From Paraburkholderia silviterrae (lineage in GTDB: Bacteria > Pseudomonadota > Gammaproteobacteria > Burkholderiales > Burkholderiaceae), in NCBI RefSeq assembly GCF_004353915.1, contig NZ_SMRP01000002.1, forward strand, positions 62,001-126,000: a stretch of DNA of 64,000 nt, read 5' to 3'. Every line of letters begins with the position of its first letter. Position 1 is the stretch's first letter. Of the stretch, positions 41,344 to 50,999 are shown piece after piece. Below the pieces are notes generated by a model. That model was not told the DNA's origin and did not search any database. It saw nothing but the letters and a program-made list of their open reading frames with translations. The position numbers and the translations under genes were made by a program.

Positions 41344-42162
41344 TCAATTCAGGACGGTCGTGCCATCACGATGGCTCAGGTGTTGCAGCACAGGATCGCT
41401 GGCGTGAACCGCAATCAGGTTCACGCCAGCCGGGAAAATGCGATATTCCAGCTCACCGAGCAGGCTTTCGATGATGGCCTGATCGGACTTGATAATTTCA
41501 ATCAACAGGATCGGCTTGTGATTCTGCAGCGTCGCTCTGGCCCCACGTAATACCTCGACTTCCATGCCTTCGACATCGAGCTTGATGAAATCGACGCGCT
41601 CGAGGGCAAGCGCATCGATGCTCACCATCGGCACGGTTTGCCCGCGTGACGGGTCGTATGAAATGGGTTGGCCGATATCCTCGGTGCTCTCTTGCTGGCG
41701 CAATTCGAGGCTGCCGAAACTGGCCTGCGCAAAGTAATCCGGCTGCGGCACGGCCAATTGGCCGTCGCGCTCGCCAAGCGCAGCCAGCTTCGCCCGCGCA
41801 TTCAGGCAATTGTTGAGGGCGATGTTGCCGGTCAGCGCATAGTAGACGACCTCCTGCGCTTCGAAGCTCAGCACGCGTCCCCAGCCATGCATGTGCCGCG
41901 CCCATTCGATCGTATGCACGCCGATGTTCGCGCCACCATCGATCGCCAGAATGCCATCGCCGAAATACTGGCGTCGCCGGTCGAGGAGTGCAAGCACGAA
42001 TCCAACCTCATTCGCATCGAAACACGACTTCTGCAGGAGCTGATAGCCCACACCGAAAGCACCGCGTGCTTCGCTGACGTTGTAGTCGTTACGGTTGACG
42101 ATCATCGTGCCGTGATTGGTTGCCGCGAGTATGAATGCGATGGGGCGATTGGGATGTGACAT
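41344..42162 (-). CDS. FkbM-family methyltransferase
   Basis: 272 residues from ATG 42160-42162. GILAIDGGANIGVHTIEWARHMHGWGRVLSFEAQE is the SAM-binding motif I with the Glu of motif II. VDFIKLDVEGMEVEVLRGARATLQNHKPILLIEI is the FkbM hallmark. Members O-methylate sugars, antibiotics or surface glycans. No glycan genes are nearby, so the acceptor is unknown. Convergent with the porin. Confidence 0.88.
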   Translation of the reverse strand: MSHPNRPIAFILAATNHGTMIVNRNDYNVSEARGAFGVGYQLLQKSCFDANEVGFVLALLDRRRQYFGDGILAIDGGANIGVHTIEWARHMHGWGRVLSFEAQEVVYYALTGNIALNNCLNARAKLAALGERDGQLAVPQPDYFAQASFGSLELRQQESTEDIGQPISYDPSRGQTVPMVSIDALALERVDFIKLDVEGMEVEVLRGARATLQNHKPILLIEIIKSDQAIIESLLGELEYRIFPAGVNLIAVHASDPVLQHLSHRDGTTVLN

Positions 42163-42479
42163 GGTTCAGAGATCCTGGTTAGACGGGCTGATTTTCGATT
42201 CGAACGTGCGGTTAAACGCCGGTATGCCGTGAACGGCCGGTCCGCGAATTGTAGGGTCACGGTTATCACGTAATTGGCTGCGGGATCGGTGCCTTGATTT
42301 GAGTCTCGCTGCAGCGCGGAAAATGAGCCGGCATGGCAGCAGGGCGGTGTGGCCCGCATGGTGCGGCCAGCTTGGTGCGGCCAGCGTGGTGTGTGCAGGG
42401 CGGCACGGCCCGCCTCGCGCGCCGGCCGGGCGGATCGGCGCTAGAATGTTCTGGTCCGCTTTCCCGCGTGAGCCCTCGC
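42163..42479. other. Intergenic region before lutA
   Basis: About 317 bases without a gene. It holds repeated GTGCGGCCAGC(T/G)TGGTG units (42360-42392). No clear GntR/LutR-type operator could be picked out by eye. Confidence 0.4.
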
Positions 42480-43223
42480 ATGAAAGTCGCCCTTTTTGTT
42501 CCGTGCTTCATCGACGCGTTCTATCCCGAGGTTGGGATCGCCACGCTCGAATTGCTGGAGCGCCTCGGCTGCGAGGTCGACTACCCGCTCGATCAAACCT
42601 GCTGCGGCCAGCCCATGGCCAACAGCGGCGCGCGGGCCGAAGCGGCCGGCGCGGAGCGCGTGTTCGCGCGCGCCTTCGAAGGCTACGACTTTATCGTCGG
42701 CCCCTCGGCAAGCTGCGTGAACCACGTACGCGATCATTTCACCGCCATCGAGCAGACCGAAGCCGTTCGTGGCGTGCGCGCCCATACCTTCGAGCTCGTG
42801 GAGTTCCTGCACGACGTGCTGCGCGTGCGCGAATTTCCGTGGGCTGAATTCCCCTGGCGCGTGGGGCTGCACAACAGCTGCAGCGCGCTGCGCCATCTCC
42901 ATGAGGCCTCGACTTCCGAGGTGCCGGGCAAGCCCTTTTCGAAGCCACTCGCGTTGCTGCAGGGCGTGAAGGGCATCGAATTCGTGCAGCCGAAGCGCCC
43001 CGACGAATGCTGCGGATTTGGCGGCACGTTCGCTGTGACCGAAGAAGCGGTTTCCGTGCGCATGGGGCAGGACAAGGTCGTCGACCACGTGAGCGCGGGT
43101 GCGCAATACATCGTCTCGGGCGACATGTCGTGCCTCATGCATCAGCAGGGCTGCGCGGAGCGCATGCAGTCCGACGTGCGCTTCATCCATATCGCCCAGG
43201 TGCTCAACGGAGCGCGCGAATGA
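42480..43223 (+). CDS. lutA: LutA, lactate utilisation iron-sulfur subunit
   Basis: 247 residues from ATG 42480. MKVALFVPCFIDAFYPEVG and two CCG domains (DQTCCGQPMANSG; PDECCGFGGTF) define the LutA/YkgE family. With LutB and LutC it forms the NAD-independent L-lactate dehydrogenase complex. The stop codon overlaps the lutB start (ATGA), giving tight translational coupling. Length is normal. No lldP-like permease or GntR regulator is adjacent in this window. Confidence 0.93.
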   Translation: MKVALFVPCFIDAFYPEVGIATLELLERLGCEVDYPLDQTCCGQPMANSGARAEAAGAERVFARAFEGYDFIVGPSASCVNHVRDHFTAIEQTEAVRGVRAHTFELVEFLHDVLRVREFPWAEFPWRVGLHNSCSALRHLHEASTSEVPGKPFSKPLALLQGVKGIEFVQPKRPDECCGFGGTFAVTEEAVSVRMGQDKVVDHVSAGAQYIVSGDMSCLMHQQGCAERMQSDVRFIHIAQVLNGARE

Positions 43224-44671
43224 GTACACCTAAGTCACCCGATGATCGCCCGAAGCGGGTCGAGCATGCGAAGCTCGCGGGCGCCTTTCTTTCACGTCCC
43301 GAGCATGTCGACTTCCACGACAAACGGCTCTGGGACTTGCGCATGAAGCGCGATGCGCAAGTCCATGCGATTGCCGAATGGGAGACGCTGCGCGAGCTGG
43401 CATCGGCCATCAAGGCGCACACGCTCTCGCATCTGTCCGAGTACCTCGACCAGTTCTCGCGCACCGCCGAGGCGAACGGCGTGCAGGTGCACTGGGCCGA
43501 TACGGCGGGCGAGCACAACGAGACGGTCGCCCGCATCCTGAGCGAGCGCGGCATCACGGCGCTCGTGAAGAGCAAGTCGATGCTCACGGACGAGTGCGAG
43601 ATGCGGGCGTACCTCGAGCAGCACGGCATCGCGGTGATGGAAACCGACCTCGGTGAGCGCATCCAGCAACTCGACCGGCAACCGCCGAGCCATATCGTCG
43701 TGCCCGCCGTGCACAAGCTGCGCGACGACGTGGCCGAAGTGTTCGGCCGCACGATAGGCACCGACCCTTCCAACAACGACATCCACTATCTCGCCGAGCG
43801 CCAGCGCATGAACACGCGCCCGTGGTTCGTGCGCGACAAGACGGCGGGCATGACGGGCTGCAACTTCGCGGTGGCCGAGACCGGCACGGTGGTGGTCTGC
43901 ACCAACGAAGGCAACGCGGATCTTTCGGCCAACGTGCCGCCGGTGCACATCGTCTCGATGGGCATCGAGAAGCTGATTCCGCGCGTATCCGATCTGGGCG
44001 TGTTCATCCGCATGCTCTCGCGCAGCGCGCTGGGCTCGCCGATCACGCAATACACCTCGCATTTCCGCGCGCCGCGCGAGGGCGCCGAGATGCACTTCAT
44101 CCTCGTGGACAACGGCCGCAGCGCACGGCTTGCGATGCCGGACTTCTGGTACTCGCTCAAGTGCATCCGCTGCGGCGCGTGCATGAATACCTGCCCGGTC
44201 TACCGGCGCAGCGGCGGCCTCTCGTATGGCAGCACCTATGCGGGGCCGATTGGCGCGATCATCAATCCGACCTTCGACCTGAAGCGCTTTAGCGCCTTGC
44301 CGTTCGCGTCCACGCTCAACGGCAGCTGCACGAACGTATGCCCCGTGAAGATCAACATTCACGAGCAGATCTATCAGTGGCGCGAGGTGATTGCCGCGCA
44401 GCACGAAGTGCCGTTCGTGAAGCAGGAAGTGCTCAAGATGGCGGGGCGGCTGCTCGGGAGTCCGAAGATGTATCGGGCTGCCGTGGCATCGCTCGACGGC
44501 GCGCTGCGGCGCCTGCCCAATTTCGTGCTCTACAACCCCCTCAATCTCTGGGGCCGGCAGCGCACGCTGCCGCACGCGCCGTCCACGACCTTTCATGCGT
44601 GGTACCGCAAGAATCGCAAAGGCGGCAAAGGCGCTAAAGGTGGAAAGGGAGGCGGCGATGGCGAGTCGTGA
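43220..44671 (+). CDS. lutB: LutB, lactate utilisation iron-sulfur/ferredoxin subunit
   Basis: 483 residues. The N-terminal LUD domain (VHWADTAGEHNETVARILSERG, KSKSMLTDECEMRAYLEQHG, TGCNFAVAETGTVVVCTNEGN) is followed by two 4Fe-4S motifs, CIRCGACMNTCPV and SCTNVCPVKI. The C-terminus ends in a Lys/Gly-rich tail (KGGKGAKGGKGGGDGES), which overlaps the start of lutC. Electron-transfer core of L-lactate oxidation. Confidence 0.93.
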   Translation: MSTPKSPDDRPKRVEHAKLAGAFLSRPEHVDFHDKRLWDLRMKRDAQVHAIAEWETLRELASAIKAHTLSHLSEYLDQFSRTAEANGVQVHWADTAGEHNETVARILSERGITALVKSKSMLTDECEMRAYLEQHGIAVMETDLGERIQQLDRQPPSHIVVPAVHKLRDDVAEVFGRTIGTDPSNNDIHYLAERQRMNTRPWFVRDKTAGMTGCNFAVAETGTVVVCTNEGNADLSANVPPVHIVSMGIEKLIPRVSDLGVFIRMLSRSALGSPITQYTSHFRAPREGAEMHFILVDNGRSARLAMPDFWYSLKCIRCGACMNTCPVYRRSGGLSYGSTYAGPIGAIINPTFDLKRFSALPFASTLNGSCTNVCPVKINIHEQIYQWREVIAAQHEVPFVKQEVLKMAGRLLGSPKMYRAAVASLDGALRRLPNFVLYNPLNLWGRQRTLPHAPSTTFHAWYRKNRKGGKGAKGGKGGGDGES

Positions 44672-45245
44672 AGCGTTCCTCGCGCGCGTGCGCGCCGCGC
44701 AGCCCGCAGCCCAGGCGCTGCCCGAGGTGCCCTTGTTCGACACGCCGCCCGGAGACTTGCGCGCGCGCTTTGGCGCCGCACTCGCGCTGATGGGCGGCAA
44801 AGAAGCGCTGGCCGAATCGGGCGAGGCCGTGCTCGCGCTGATACGCGAGCGCTTCGGCGCGCAGGTGTCGATCGCGTCGGCCGCGCCCGAGGTGCAGGGC
44901 ACGCGTGCGCTGAACGCGGCCACGCCGCCCGTGTCGCTCGAAGACGTGGAGGTGGGCGTCGTGCGCTCGCGCTTCGGCGTGGCGGAGACGGGCTCGGTAT
45001 GGCTTTCCGAGCGCGAGTACGTGGTGAATGCGCTGGGCTACCTCGTGCAGCATGTTTACGTGCTGCTCGATCCCGGCGAACTCGTGGCGGGTCTTCAGGA
45101 CGCCTACCGGCGCGACGACTTTCGCGGCGCGCGCTACGCGGCGCTGGTGACGGGGCCCTCCGCGACGGCCGATATCGAGGGCGTGCTGATACAGGGCGCG
45201 CAAGGGGTGAGATCGCTGACCGTGGTATGGATGGCGGCGCGCTGA
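44658..45245 (+). CDS. lutC: LutC, lactate utilisation protein C
   Basis: 195 residues from ATG 44658, GGGAGGCGG upstream, overlapping lutB by 14 bases. LUD-domain protein: VEVGVVRSRFGVAETGSVWLSEREYVVNALGYLVQHVYVLLDPGELV and GPSATADIEGVLIQGAQGVRSLTVV are characteristic. Third component of the LutABC lactate dehydrogenase. Ends 20 bases before the antiporter gene, so read-through is possible. Confidence 0.92.
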   Translation: MASREAFLARVRAAQPAAQALPEVPLFDTPPGDLRARFGAALALMGGKEALAESGEAVLALIRERFGAQVSIASAAPEVQGTRALNAATPPVSLEDVEVGVVRSRFGVAETGSVWLSEREYVVNALGYLVQHVYVLLDPGELVAGLQDAYRRDDFRGARYAALVTGPSATADIEGVLIQGAQGVRSLTVVWMAAR

Positions 45246-45264
45246 AATAGTCACGCGGGTAACA

Positions 45265-47598
45265 ATGATCATCCACGTACTACTCCTGAGCGGCTTTTTG
45301 CTGGCGAGCATCGCCCTGGTGCAGGCCGTGAGCCTGCGCTTCGCACTCTCCGAATCGGTGCTGCTGGCCGCGTGGGGCTTCGCGCTTGGCGGCATCTATC
45401 TCGTGAGTGGCGAGGCCTGGCCGCAACTGGCCACGAGCGTCTTCACGCCGGCGCTCGCGCCGCGTCTACCGCCCGAAGCTTATCTGTGGATCTTCCTGCC
45501 GCTCTTGTTGTTTCAGGCCGCGTTGAGCGTCAACGTGCGCGAGATGCTGGGCGACGCCGCGCCCATTTTGCTGCTTGCCGTGGTGGCCGTATTCGTCGCC
45601 ACGGCGATGGTGGGGGGCGCGATCGGTCTCACGGGCCTTGGCCCGCTCACCGATGGTCTGCTGCTTGGCGCGATGATCGCGACCACGGACCCTTCCGCCG
45701 TGCTTGCCGTGTTCCGCGAAGTGGGCGCGCCCGAGCGTCTCGTGCGCCTCGTGGAGGGCGAGAGCCTGCTCAACGACGCGGCCGCCATCGCCATTGCGAC
45801 CGTGCTGATCGCCGCCATTACCGGCGACACCGCCGCCGCAACGGGTGGTGCTGCGCTGCGCACGCTTGCCATCGAACTGCTCGGCGGCCTTGCAGTGGGC
45901 GCGCTTGCCGGGCGCGCGTTCGCGTATCTGCTGCCGGCGCTCGGCGGCGAGGGCAAGGCCGAGATTTCGCTGAGCTTTGCGCTGCCGTATCCGCTCTATC
46001 TGTTCGCCGATCAAACGCTCCATGTCTCCGGCGTGGTCTCGGTGGTTGCGGCGGGGCTCGTCATCAGCGGGCTTGGCCGCACGCGGCTTTCGCCCGTGAA
46101 CTGGCAGCACCTGCAGCTGATCTGGGAGCAGGTGGCGGCCATGGCGGGCGCGGCCATCTTCCTGCTCGCGGCCATGCAGATTCCCGCCACGCTGCGCGAC
46201 GCGCACTGGCTCGATCTGATCGCGCTTGTGGTGGTGGTGGTGACGGCACTGGTGGCCCGCCTCGTCGTGGCGTTCGGCATGCTGCCGCTCTTGAGCCGCC
46301 TGAGGCTCACCGAGCCCGTGAGCGCCGCGTACAAGCTCGTGATCGCATGGGGCGGGCTGCGCGGCGCGGTCACGCTCGTGCTCGCGCTCGGCCTCGCGCA
46401 CAACGAGGCGCTGCCCGAGACCACGCGCCGCTTCGTCGCCATCCTCGCCACCGGCTTTGTGCTGGTGAGCCTGATCGTGAACGGCTCGTCGCTCAAGCTG
46501 CTCATCAAGCGGCTCAAGCTCGATCTGCTTTCGCCGCAGGAGGAGGCGTTGCAGCAGCAGGCGGTGCGGCTGTCTTCGCTGGGCGTGTTCGAGCAGGTGC
46601 ATCTGGCGGCGCGTACCTTTCGCATACCCGAGTCGATCGCCGACGAAGCTTGCAACAGCTTCAGGCACAGCATCGACCTGAGCGCGACGGCCTTCGATAT
46701 CGAGGCGGCGCTTTCCGAGCGCGAGCGTCTTGCCATCGGGCTCGCCACGCTCGCGAGCAAGGAGCGCGACCTGATTCCACGGTACGGCAGCGGCATCATC
46801 ACGATCCGCAATCTCGACGCGATGATGCGCAACACCGACGCGATGATCGAGGCGGCCCGCGAAAGCGGGCGCATTGGCTACCAGCGCGCGGCGGCGAAGA
46901 TACTCGCCGAGCCGCCGGGGCTGCGTGTCGCGCGCTTCGTGGCACGCTGGCTGCATATCAACCAGCCATACGCGGATGCGCTCGCCGATCAGTTCGAACT
47001 CCTGATGTGTCGCCGCGTGGTGCTGCACGAGCTGCTGGAATTCGCCGATGGTAGTCTCACGCCGCTGTTGGGCGAGCGGCTGGCCAAATTGCTCCGCACG
47101 ATACTCAAGAGTCGCATCGAGAAGGCCGAGCGCGGGCTGGACAACGTGCGGCGGTGCTTTGGCGGGAACGGCGCGGACGCGCTCGAGCGTCGCATGATGC
47201 TGCTCTACGCGCTGCGCGAAGGGCGCGCGCGCGTGGTGGCGATGTACGAGGACCGCTCGATTTCGAAGGAGATCTACGATTCGATCCGCCGCGAGCTGGA
47301 CGCGGCCTGGAAGCGGGCGGTGCCGCGCGCGCATCCGGACTTGCTGCTGGGGGACGGTGCGCACGCACAGGCGGGGGGCGTCGGCGAGCCGAAGGCGTTC
47401 GCCGGCACTGGAGCGGACGCGCAATCAAACGCGCAATCAAACGCACAAGCAAACGCGCAAGCAGCGCCCACGCCCGAAGTGCAAGGCACGGCAGCGCCCG
47501 TTGCGACGGCGGCACGCGACGATACTCCCGATACCACCGATACCACCGAAAGCACCGCAAGCGACGCAAACGAAGCACAGCGAGGCGCTGCGCCATGA
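45265..47598 (+). CDS. CPA1-family cation/proton antiporter
   Basis: 777 residues. About twelve membrane helices in residues 1-420; the transport core motif GAMIATTDPSAVLAVFREVGAPERLVRLVEGESLLNDAAAIA contains the ND pair of NhaP/NHE exchangers. A long cytoplasmic regulatory region follows, then a low-complexity tail with NAQSNAQSNAQANAQ and Thr/Asp repeats. It exchanges Na+ or K+ for protons at the inner membrane. Its stop codon overlaps the start of the DUF4239 gene, so both are probably made together. Confidence 0.9.
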   Translation: MIIHVLLLSGFLLASIALVQAVSLRFALSESVLLAAWGFALGGIYLVSGEAWPQLATSVFTPALAPRLPPEAYLWIFLPLLLFQAALSVNVREMLGDAAPILLLAVVAVFVATAMVGGAIGLTGLGPLTDGLLLGAMIATTDPSAVLAVFREVGAPERLVRLVEGESLLNDAAAIAIATVLIAAITGDTAAATGGAALRTLAIELLGGLAVGALAGRAFAYLLPALGGEGKAEISLSFALPYPLYLFADQTLHVSGVVSVVAAGLVISGLGRTRLSPVNWQHLQLIWEQVAAMAGAAIFLLAAMQIPATLRDAHWLDLIALVVVVVTALVARLVVAFGMLPLLSRLRLTEPVSAAYKLVIAWGGLRGAVTLVLALGLAHNEALPETTRRFVAILATGFVLVSLIVNGSSLKLLIKRLKLDLLSPQEEALQQQAVRLSSLGVFEQVHLAARTFRIPESIADEACNSFRHSIDLSATAFDIEAALSERERLAIGLATLASKERDLIPRYGSGIITIRNLDAMMRNTDAMIEAARESGRIGYQRAAAKILAEPPGLRVARFVARWLHINQPYADALADQFELLMCRRVVLHELLEFADGSLTPLLGERLAKLLRTILKSRIEKAERGLDNVRRCFGGNGADALERRMMLLYALREGRARVVAMYEDRSISKEIYDSIRRELDAAWKRAVPRAHPDLLLGDGAHAQAGGVGEPKAFAGTGADAQSNAQSNAQANAQAAPTPEVQGTAAPVATAARDDTPDTTDTTESTASDANEAQRGAAP

Positions 47599-48422
47599 CC
47601 GAAATCGGGAGCGCACTGCTGGTGTTCGTGCTGTTGCTGGGCGGCACGGGGCTCGGCGTGCTGCTCAAGCCGTTGCTGCCCGAAGAGCATCGCAAGCATG
47701 AAACGGTGCAGCTCGTGCAATTGGTGCTCGGCATGCTCGTGACGTTCGCGGCGCTGGTGCTGAGCTTGCTCATCGCGTCGGCGAAAACGAGCTACGACAC
47801 GGCCACCGACGACATGCGCGCCTACTCGGCGGATCTGATCCAGCTCGACGATCGCCTGCGCGACTACGGTCCCGACGCCACCGCCGCGCGCGACGCCCTG
47901 CGCAGCTACACCGCGGCGGCCATTGCCTCCACGTGGCCGCAGGAAAGCCCGCCGCCTGGCGACTACTATCCGCGCGTGCAACCCGCAACCGACGGCGAGA
48001 TCGAAAGCAAGACGCTGGGGGCGCTGCTCAATACGGTTGGCCAGGAGATCGGCCGTTTCGAGCCGCACGAACGTTATCAGGCTGCGCTCGCGGCGCGCCT
48101 GACCGATCTGTTCGGGCGCGTGCGCGATGCGCGCTGGCGCCTGATCGAAGAGGCGCACGCCACCATCTCGCGGCCCTTCTTCGCGATGCTCACCTTGTGG
48201 CTCATGCTGATCTTCCTGAGCTTCGGCCTGATCGCGCCACATAACGCGCTCGCCATGGTGATGATCGTGCTGGGTGCGGTGTCGATTTCGTCGACGGTGT
48301 ATGTGATCGTCGATTTCGACACGCCGTTTACGGGGGAAATCGTGATCCCGAGCGATTCCATGCGCGACGCGCTTGCCCATATGAACCGCACGCTGGCGCC
48401 GCAGGCGCCACAGCAGCAATGA
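47595..48422 (+). CDS. DUF4239 (bestrophin-like) membrane protein
   Basis: 275 residues from ATG 47595, overlapping the antiporter stop (ATGA). Two N-terminal helices (ALLVFVLLLGGTGLGVLL; LVLGMLVTFAALVLSLLIASAK), a soluble helical middle (AYSADLIQLDDRLRDYG), and two C-terminal helices (PFFAMLTLWLMLIFLSFGLIAP; ALAMVMIVLGAVSISSTVYVIVDFD). The layout and LSxxI-K-x-YD pattern match DUF4239, distantly bestrophin-like. Coupling to a cation antiporter suggests a role in ion balance (inference). Confidence 0.8.
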   Translation: MTEIGSALLVFVLLLGGTGLGVLLKPLLPEEHRKHETVQLVQLVLGMLVTFAALVLSLLIASAKTSYDTATDDMRAYSADLIQLDDRLRDYGPDATAARDALRSYTAAAIASTWPQESPPPGDYYPRVQPATDGEIESKTLGALLNTVGQEIGRFEPHERYQAALAARLTDLFGRVRDARWRLIEEAHATISRPFFAMLTLWLMLIFLSFGLIAPHNALAMVMIVLGAVSISSTVYVIVDFDTPFTGEIVIPSDSMRDALAHMNRTLAPQAPQQQ

Positions 48423-48549
48423 GCGGGCTGGCGCTCGTGTAATCGCGAGCCTTCGCGTGGCATTGCCCGCCGTGCTCGCGCCGTGCCGCTTCTTGCCACA
48501 CGTGCGCTAGACTCGCTCTTCGATTCGAGCATGGAAAAGGAGGTGCCCG

Positions 48550-49038
48550 ATGCTGCGCAAGACTCTCAACGCGTCGCGGCTGCAGGAGGAAGTGAAGCGC
48601 CGGATTCACCGGCTGCAGGAAGTCGTGGACGACGGCGTGAAGATCGGCGTGCCGCGTCCGCAACTGCAGACCCCCGACCGCACGGGCTGCAACTGGACGA
48701 TGCGCAATTTTGGCAACGCGGCGGGGTTCGAGGCGAGCATCGCCGGCGTGCTCGCGCTGGTGCAGGCGGAGTACAACCTCTCGGCGTCCGGCGGGGAGGA
48801 GAGCGAGGCGCCGCGCGCTCCAGTTGACGACCCGTTCGGCGGCACGCACGCACCGGCGAGCGTCGATCCGTTCGGTGAACCCACGCCTGCGCCGGCAGCT
48901 AATCCGTTCGCCGAGGCGAAGCCGTCCGATCCATCGAAGGCGGGCGGCGACCCGTTCGGCACGGCTTCGTCTGAGAAGGGCAGCGCAAGCGAACCGGCGC
49001 CGCGCAAGCGCTCGGCGAACCCGTTCGGCGACGATTGA
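48550..49038 (+). CDS. Hypothetical protein with DPFG/NPFG repeats
   Basis: 162 residues from ATG 48550 with AAGGAGGT just upstream. Residues 1-80 are a compact helical part (RLQEEVKRRIHRLQEVVDDGVKIGVPRPQLQ, GCNWTMRNFGNAAGFEASIAGVLALVQAEYNL). Residues 88-162 carry five repeats of (D/N)PFG or NPFA separated by acidic Pro/Ala spacers, ending NPFGDD. Short linear motifs of this form can mediate protein-protein docking. No known function. Confidence 0.7.
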   Translation: MLRKTLNASRLQEEVKRRIHRLQEVVDDGVKIGVPRPQLQTPDRTGCNWTMRNFGNAAGFEASIAGVLALVQAEYNLSASGGEESEAPRAPVDDPFGGTHAPASVDPFGEPTPAPAANPFAEAKPSDPSKAGGDPFGTASSEKGSASEPAPRKRSANPFGDD

Positions 49039-49115
49039 TGCCGCCGATTGACGCCGCCTCATGCGCCGCTTTTGAAGGTACATCTCAGGCCGCCTGCAGC
49101 CTGAGCTCGCGGCGC

Positions 49116-50678
49116 TCAGCTTTCCTCAGGCGCCTTGCGCGGACGGCGTGCACGCGCCGTTGTCTTCTTCGGCGCTTTTGCTTTCTTCCTGGCGGGTTCG
49201 CGGTCCGCGTCGGCTTCAGGCGCGGGCGGCTCCGTCACCTCGCGCGGCTCCGCATGGGCCTCCTGCGCCGCCGGCGGGGCGGCCTTCTTGCGTGCGGCGC
49301 TCTTGCGCGATGCGGTCTTGCGTGCGCGTCGCGGTGCTGCGGGCGCTTCGGGGGCATCAGGCGCTTGATGCGCTTGATGCTCTTGATGCGCCTCGGCCGG
49401 CGCCCCGCCGGCCGTGCTTTCGTGCGCGCCGTGCGGCGGCTGTCCGAACAGCGGCATGTCGGCGGCGTGCCGCGCTTCGTCGTGCTCGTGGGCGTGCCCA
49501 TGCGCGTGTTCACGTGCGCGCTCGCGTGCACGCGCGCCACGCGATTGCGTCTTGGCGGTCTCGGTGAAGAGGTCGCCGTTCGACATCGCCGCGCTGGCTT
49601 CGGACTCGCGCGTTTGTTCGAATTCGAACGACACGTGCGCCTCGGCCGTTTCCTGCGCCTCGCGTACTTCGCGCAGGTCGCTCGTTTCGCGTTCCTGCTC
49701 GTGCCCATTCTCGCCCGCCGCAGCCGCACCGCGGCCACCGCGCCGGCCCTTGCGTCGCGAGCGCGATTCGTCCGCGCGCGGTGCCGGGGCTTCTTCCACC
49801 GGGCTCGTCGCGGCGCTCGCCGGCTGGCTTGTGCGCGTCACATAGGTGCCCGACTTCTCGTCGCGGCCCACTTCGAGCAGGCCGCGCGCCTGCGCCTCGT
49901 CGAGCAGGTTGCCGAACGCGCGGAAGCCGTAGCGCGCCTCGTTGAAGTCGGGGCGGCGCCGCTTGATCGCGCTCTTGAGCACCGAGGCCCAGATCTTGCC
50001 GCTGTCGCCGCGTTCGTAGCCGAGCGCGTCGAGCGTCTCGACCACTAGCGTGATCGCCTTGGACTTGCGTTCCTCGCCGCGCTCCTCGGCGCTCTCGGCG
50101 GCGCTTTCGGCAGTATTGCGCCTGTCGTCGCCAGGCTGGCGCTTCGCGTTCGCACCGCTTTCGCCGCGGGCCTTGGCGCGCTCTTTTTGCTCGCGCGCGA
50201 GCTCGCGCACCAGGTCGTCGTAGAAGATGAACTCGTCGCAGTTCGCGACGAGCAGGTCCGAGGTCGAATGCTTCACGCCCACGCCTATCACCTTCTTGGC
50301 GTTTTCGCGCAGCTTGGAGACGAGCGGCGAGAAGTCGGAGTCGCCGCTCACGATCACGAAGGTGTCCACGTGCGACTTCGTATAGCAGAGATCGAGCGCG
50401 TCCACGACGAGGCGGATATCGGCGGAATTCTTGCCCGACTGGCGCACGTGTGGAATCTCGATGAGCTCGAAGCTCGCTTCGTGCATCGACGCCTTGAAGC
50501 CCTTGTAGCGGTCCCAGTCGCAATAGGCCTTCTTCACGACAATGCTGCCCTTGAGCAAGAGCCGCTCGAGCACGGGCTTGATATCGAAGCGGTCGATCTT
50601 CGCGTCGCGCACACCGAGCGCGACGTTCTCGAAGTCGCAAAACACCGCCATGCTGACGTTTTCCTGGGGGGAGGCCAT
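49116..50678 (-). CDS. NYN-domain RNase-like protein with LOTUS/OST-HTH domain
   Basis: 520 residues from ATG 50676-50678; an ATG 18 bases earlier adds six residues. NYN domain at about 8-160: SMAVFCDFENVALGVRDAK, NSADIRLVVDALDLCY and VIVSGDSDFSPLVSKLRENAKKVIGVGV carry the acidic residues of the PIN-like fold (LabA/NYN). LOTUS-like domain at about 205-290 (LVVETLDALGYERGDSGKIWASVLKSAIKRRRPDFNEARYGFRAFGNLLDEA) probably binds RNA. The rest is a low-complexity Glu/Ala/Lys/His-rich tail with AKKA/RKTA stretches. Cytoplasmic RNA processing is inferred. Confidence 0.87.
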   Translation of the reverse strand: MASPQENVSMAVFCDFENVALGVRDAKIDRFDIKPVLERLLLKGSIVVKKAYCDWDRYKGFKASMHEASFELIEIPHVRQSGKNSADIRLVVDALDLCYTKSHVDTFVIVSGDSDFSPLVSKLRENAKKVIGVGVKHSTSDLLVANCDEFIFYDDLVRELAREQKERAKARGESGANAKRQPGDDRRNTAESAAESAEERGEERKSKAITLVVETLDALGYERGDSGKIWASVLKSAIKRRRPDFNEARYGFRAFGNLLDEAQARGLLEVGRDEKSGTYVTRTSQPASAATSPVEEAPAPRADESRSRRKGRRGGRGAAAAGENGHEQERETSDLREVREAQETAEAHVSFEFEQTRESEASAAMSNGDLFTETAKTQSRGARARERAREHAHGHAHEHDEARHAADMPLFGQPPHGAHESTAGGAPAEAHQEHQAHQAPDAPEAPAAPRRARKTASRKSAARKKAAPPAAQEAHAEPREVTEPPAPEADADREPARKKAKAPKKTTARARRPRKAPEES

Positions 50679-50999
50679 GTGATTCGTTCGTTCCATCTAC
50701 AGTTCGAACGCACATGATAGCCCCTTGGCGTGACACCGGCTGAAAACACAGGCAGCCGCCATGCATGCACACATAACGGCGCCCACATGCCGTGCATCTC
50801 TGGAGGGCGCTGGTCAGGCCATGCGGTTGTGTGCACGGGCATAGTTCATTTGGACGATGCACGCGTTTTAGTGCGAGATCAGCATCTTTTTTCACGCGTT
50901 CGTCACACGGGCTGCCTAACCTTCGCGGCTCCAAACGGCGTGCATGCAGCGCGTACTCACAAAGAATCCCACAACAACTCCACAAAACAGAGGACATCC
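50679..50999. other. Divergent intergenic region
   Basis: About 320 bases between the NYN gene and the phosphoesterase, presumably holding both promoters. GAGGA near 50990 is the ribosome site of the latter. No strong palindrome seen. Confidence 0.4.

Noticed and set aside
42341..42420. GTGCGGCCAGC repeats before lutA as a regulator binding array
   Set aside because: Only two to three imperfect units, asymmetric and in a GC-rich background; no support for a specific regulator.
45372..47424. Open frames of more than 550 codons on both strands across the antiporter
   Set aside because: Shadows of the CPA1 gene; composition is Arg-rich, no membrane helices or motifs and no ribosome sites.
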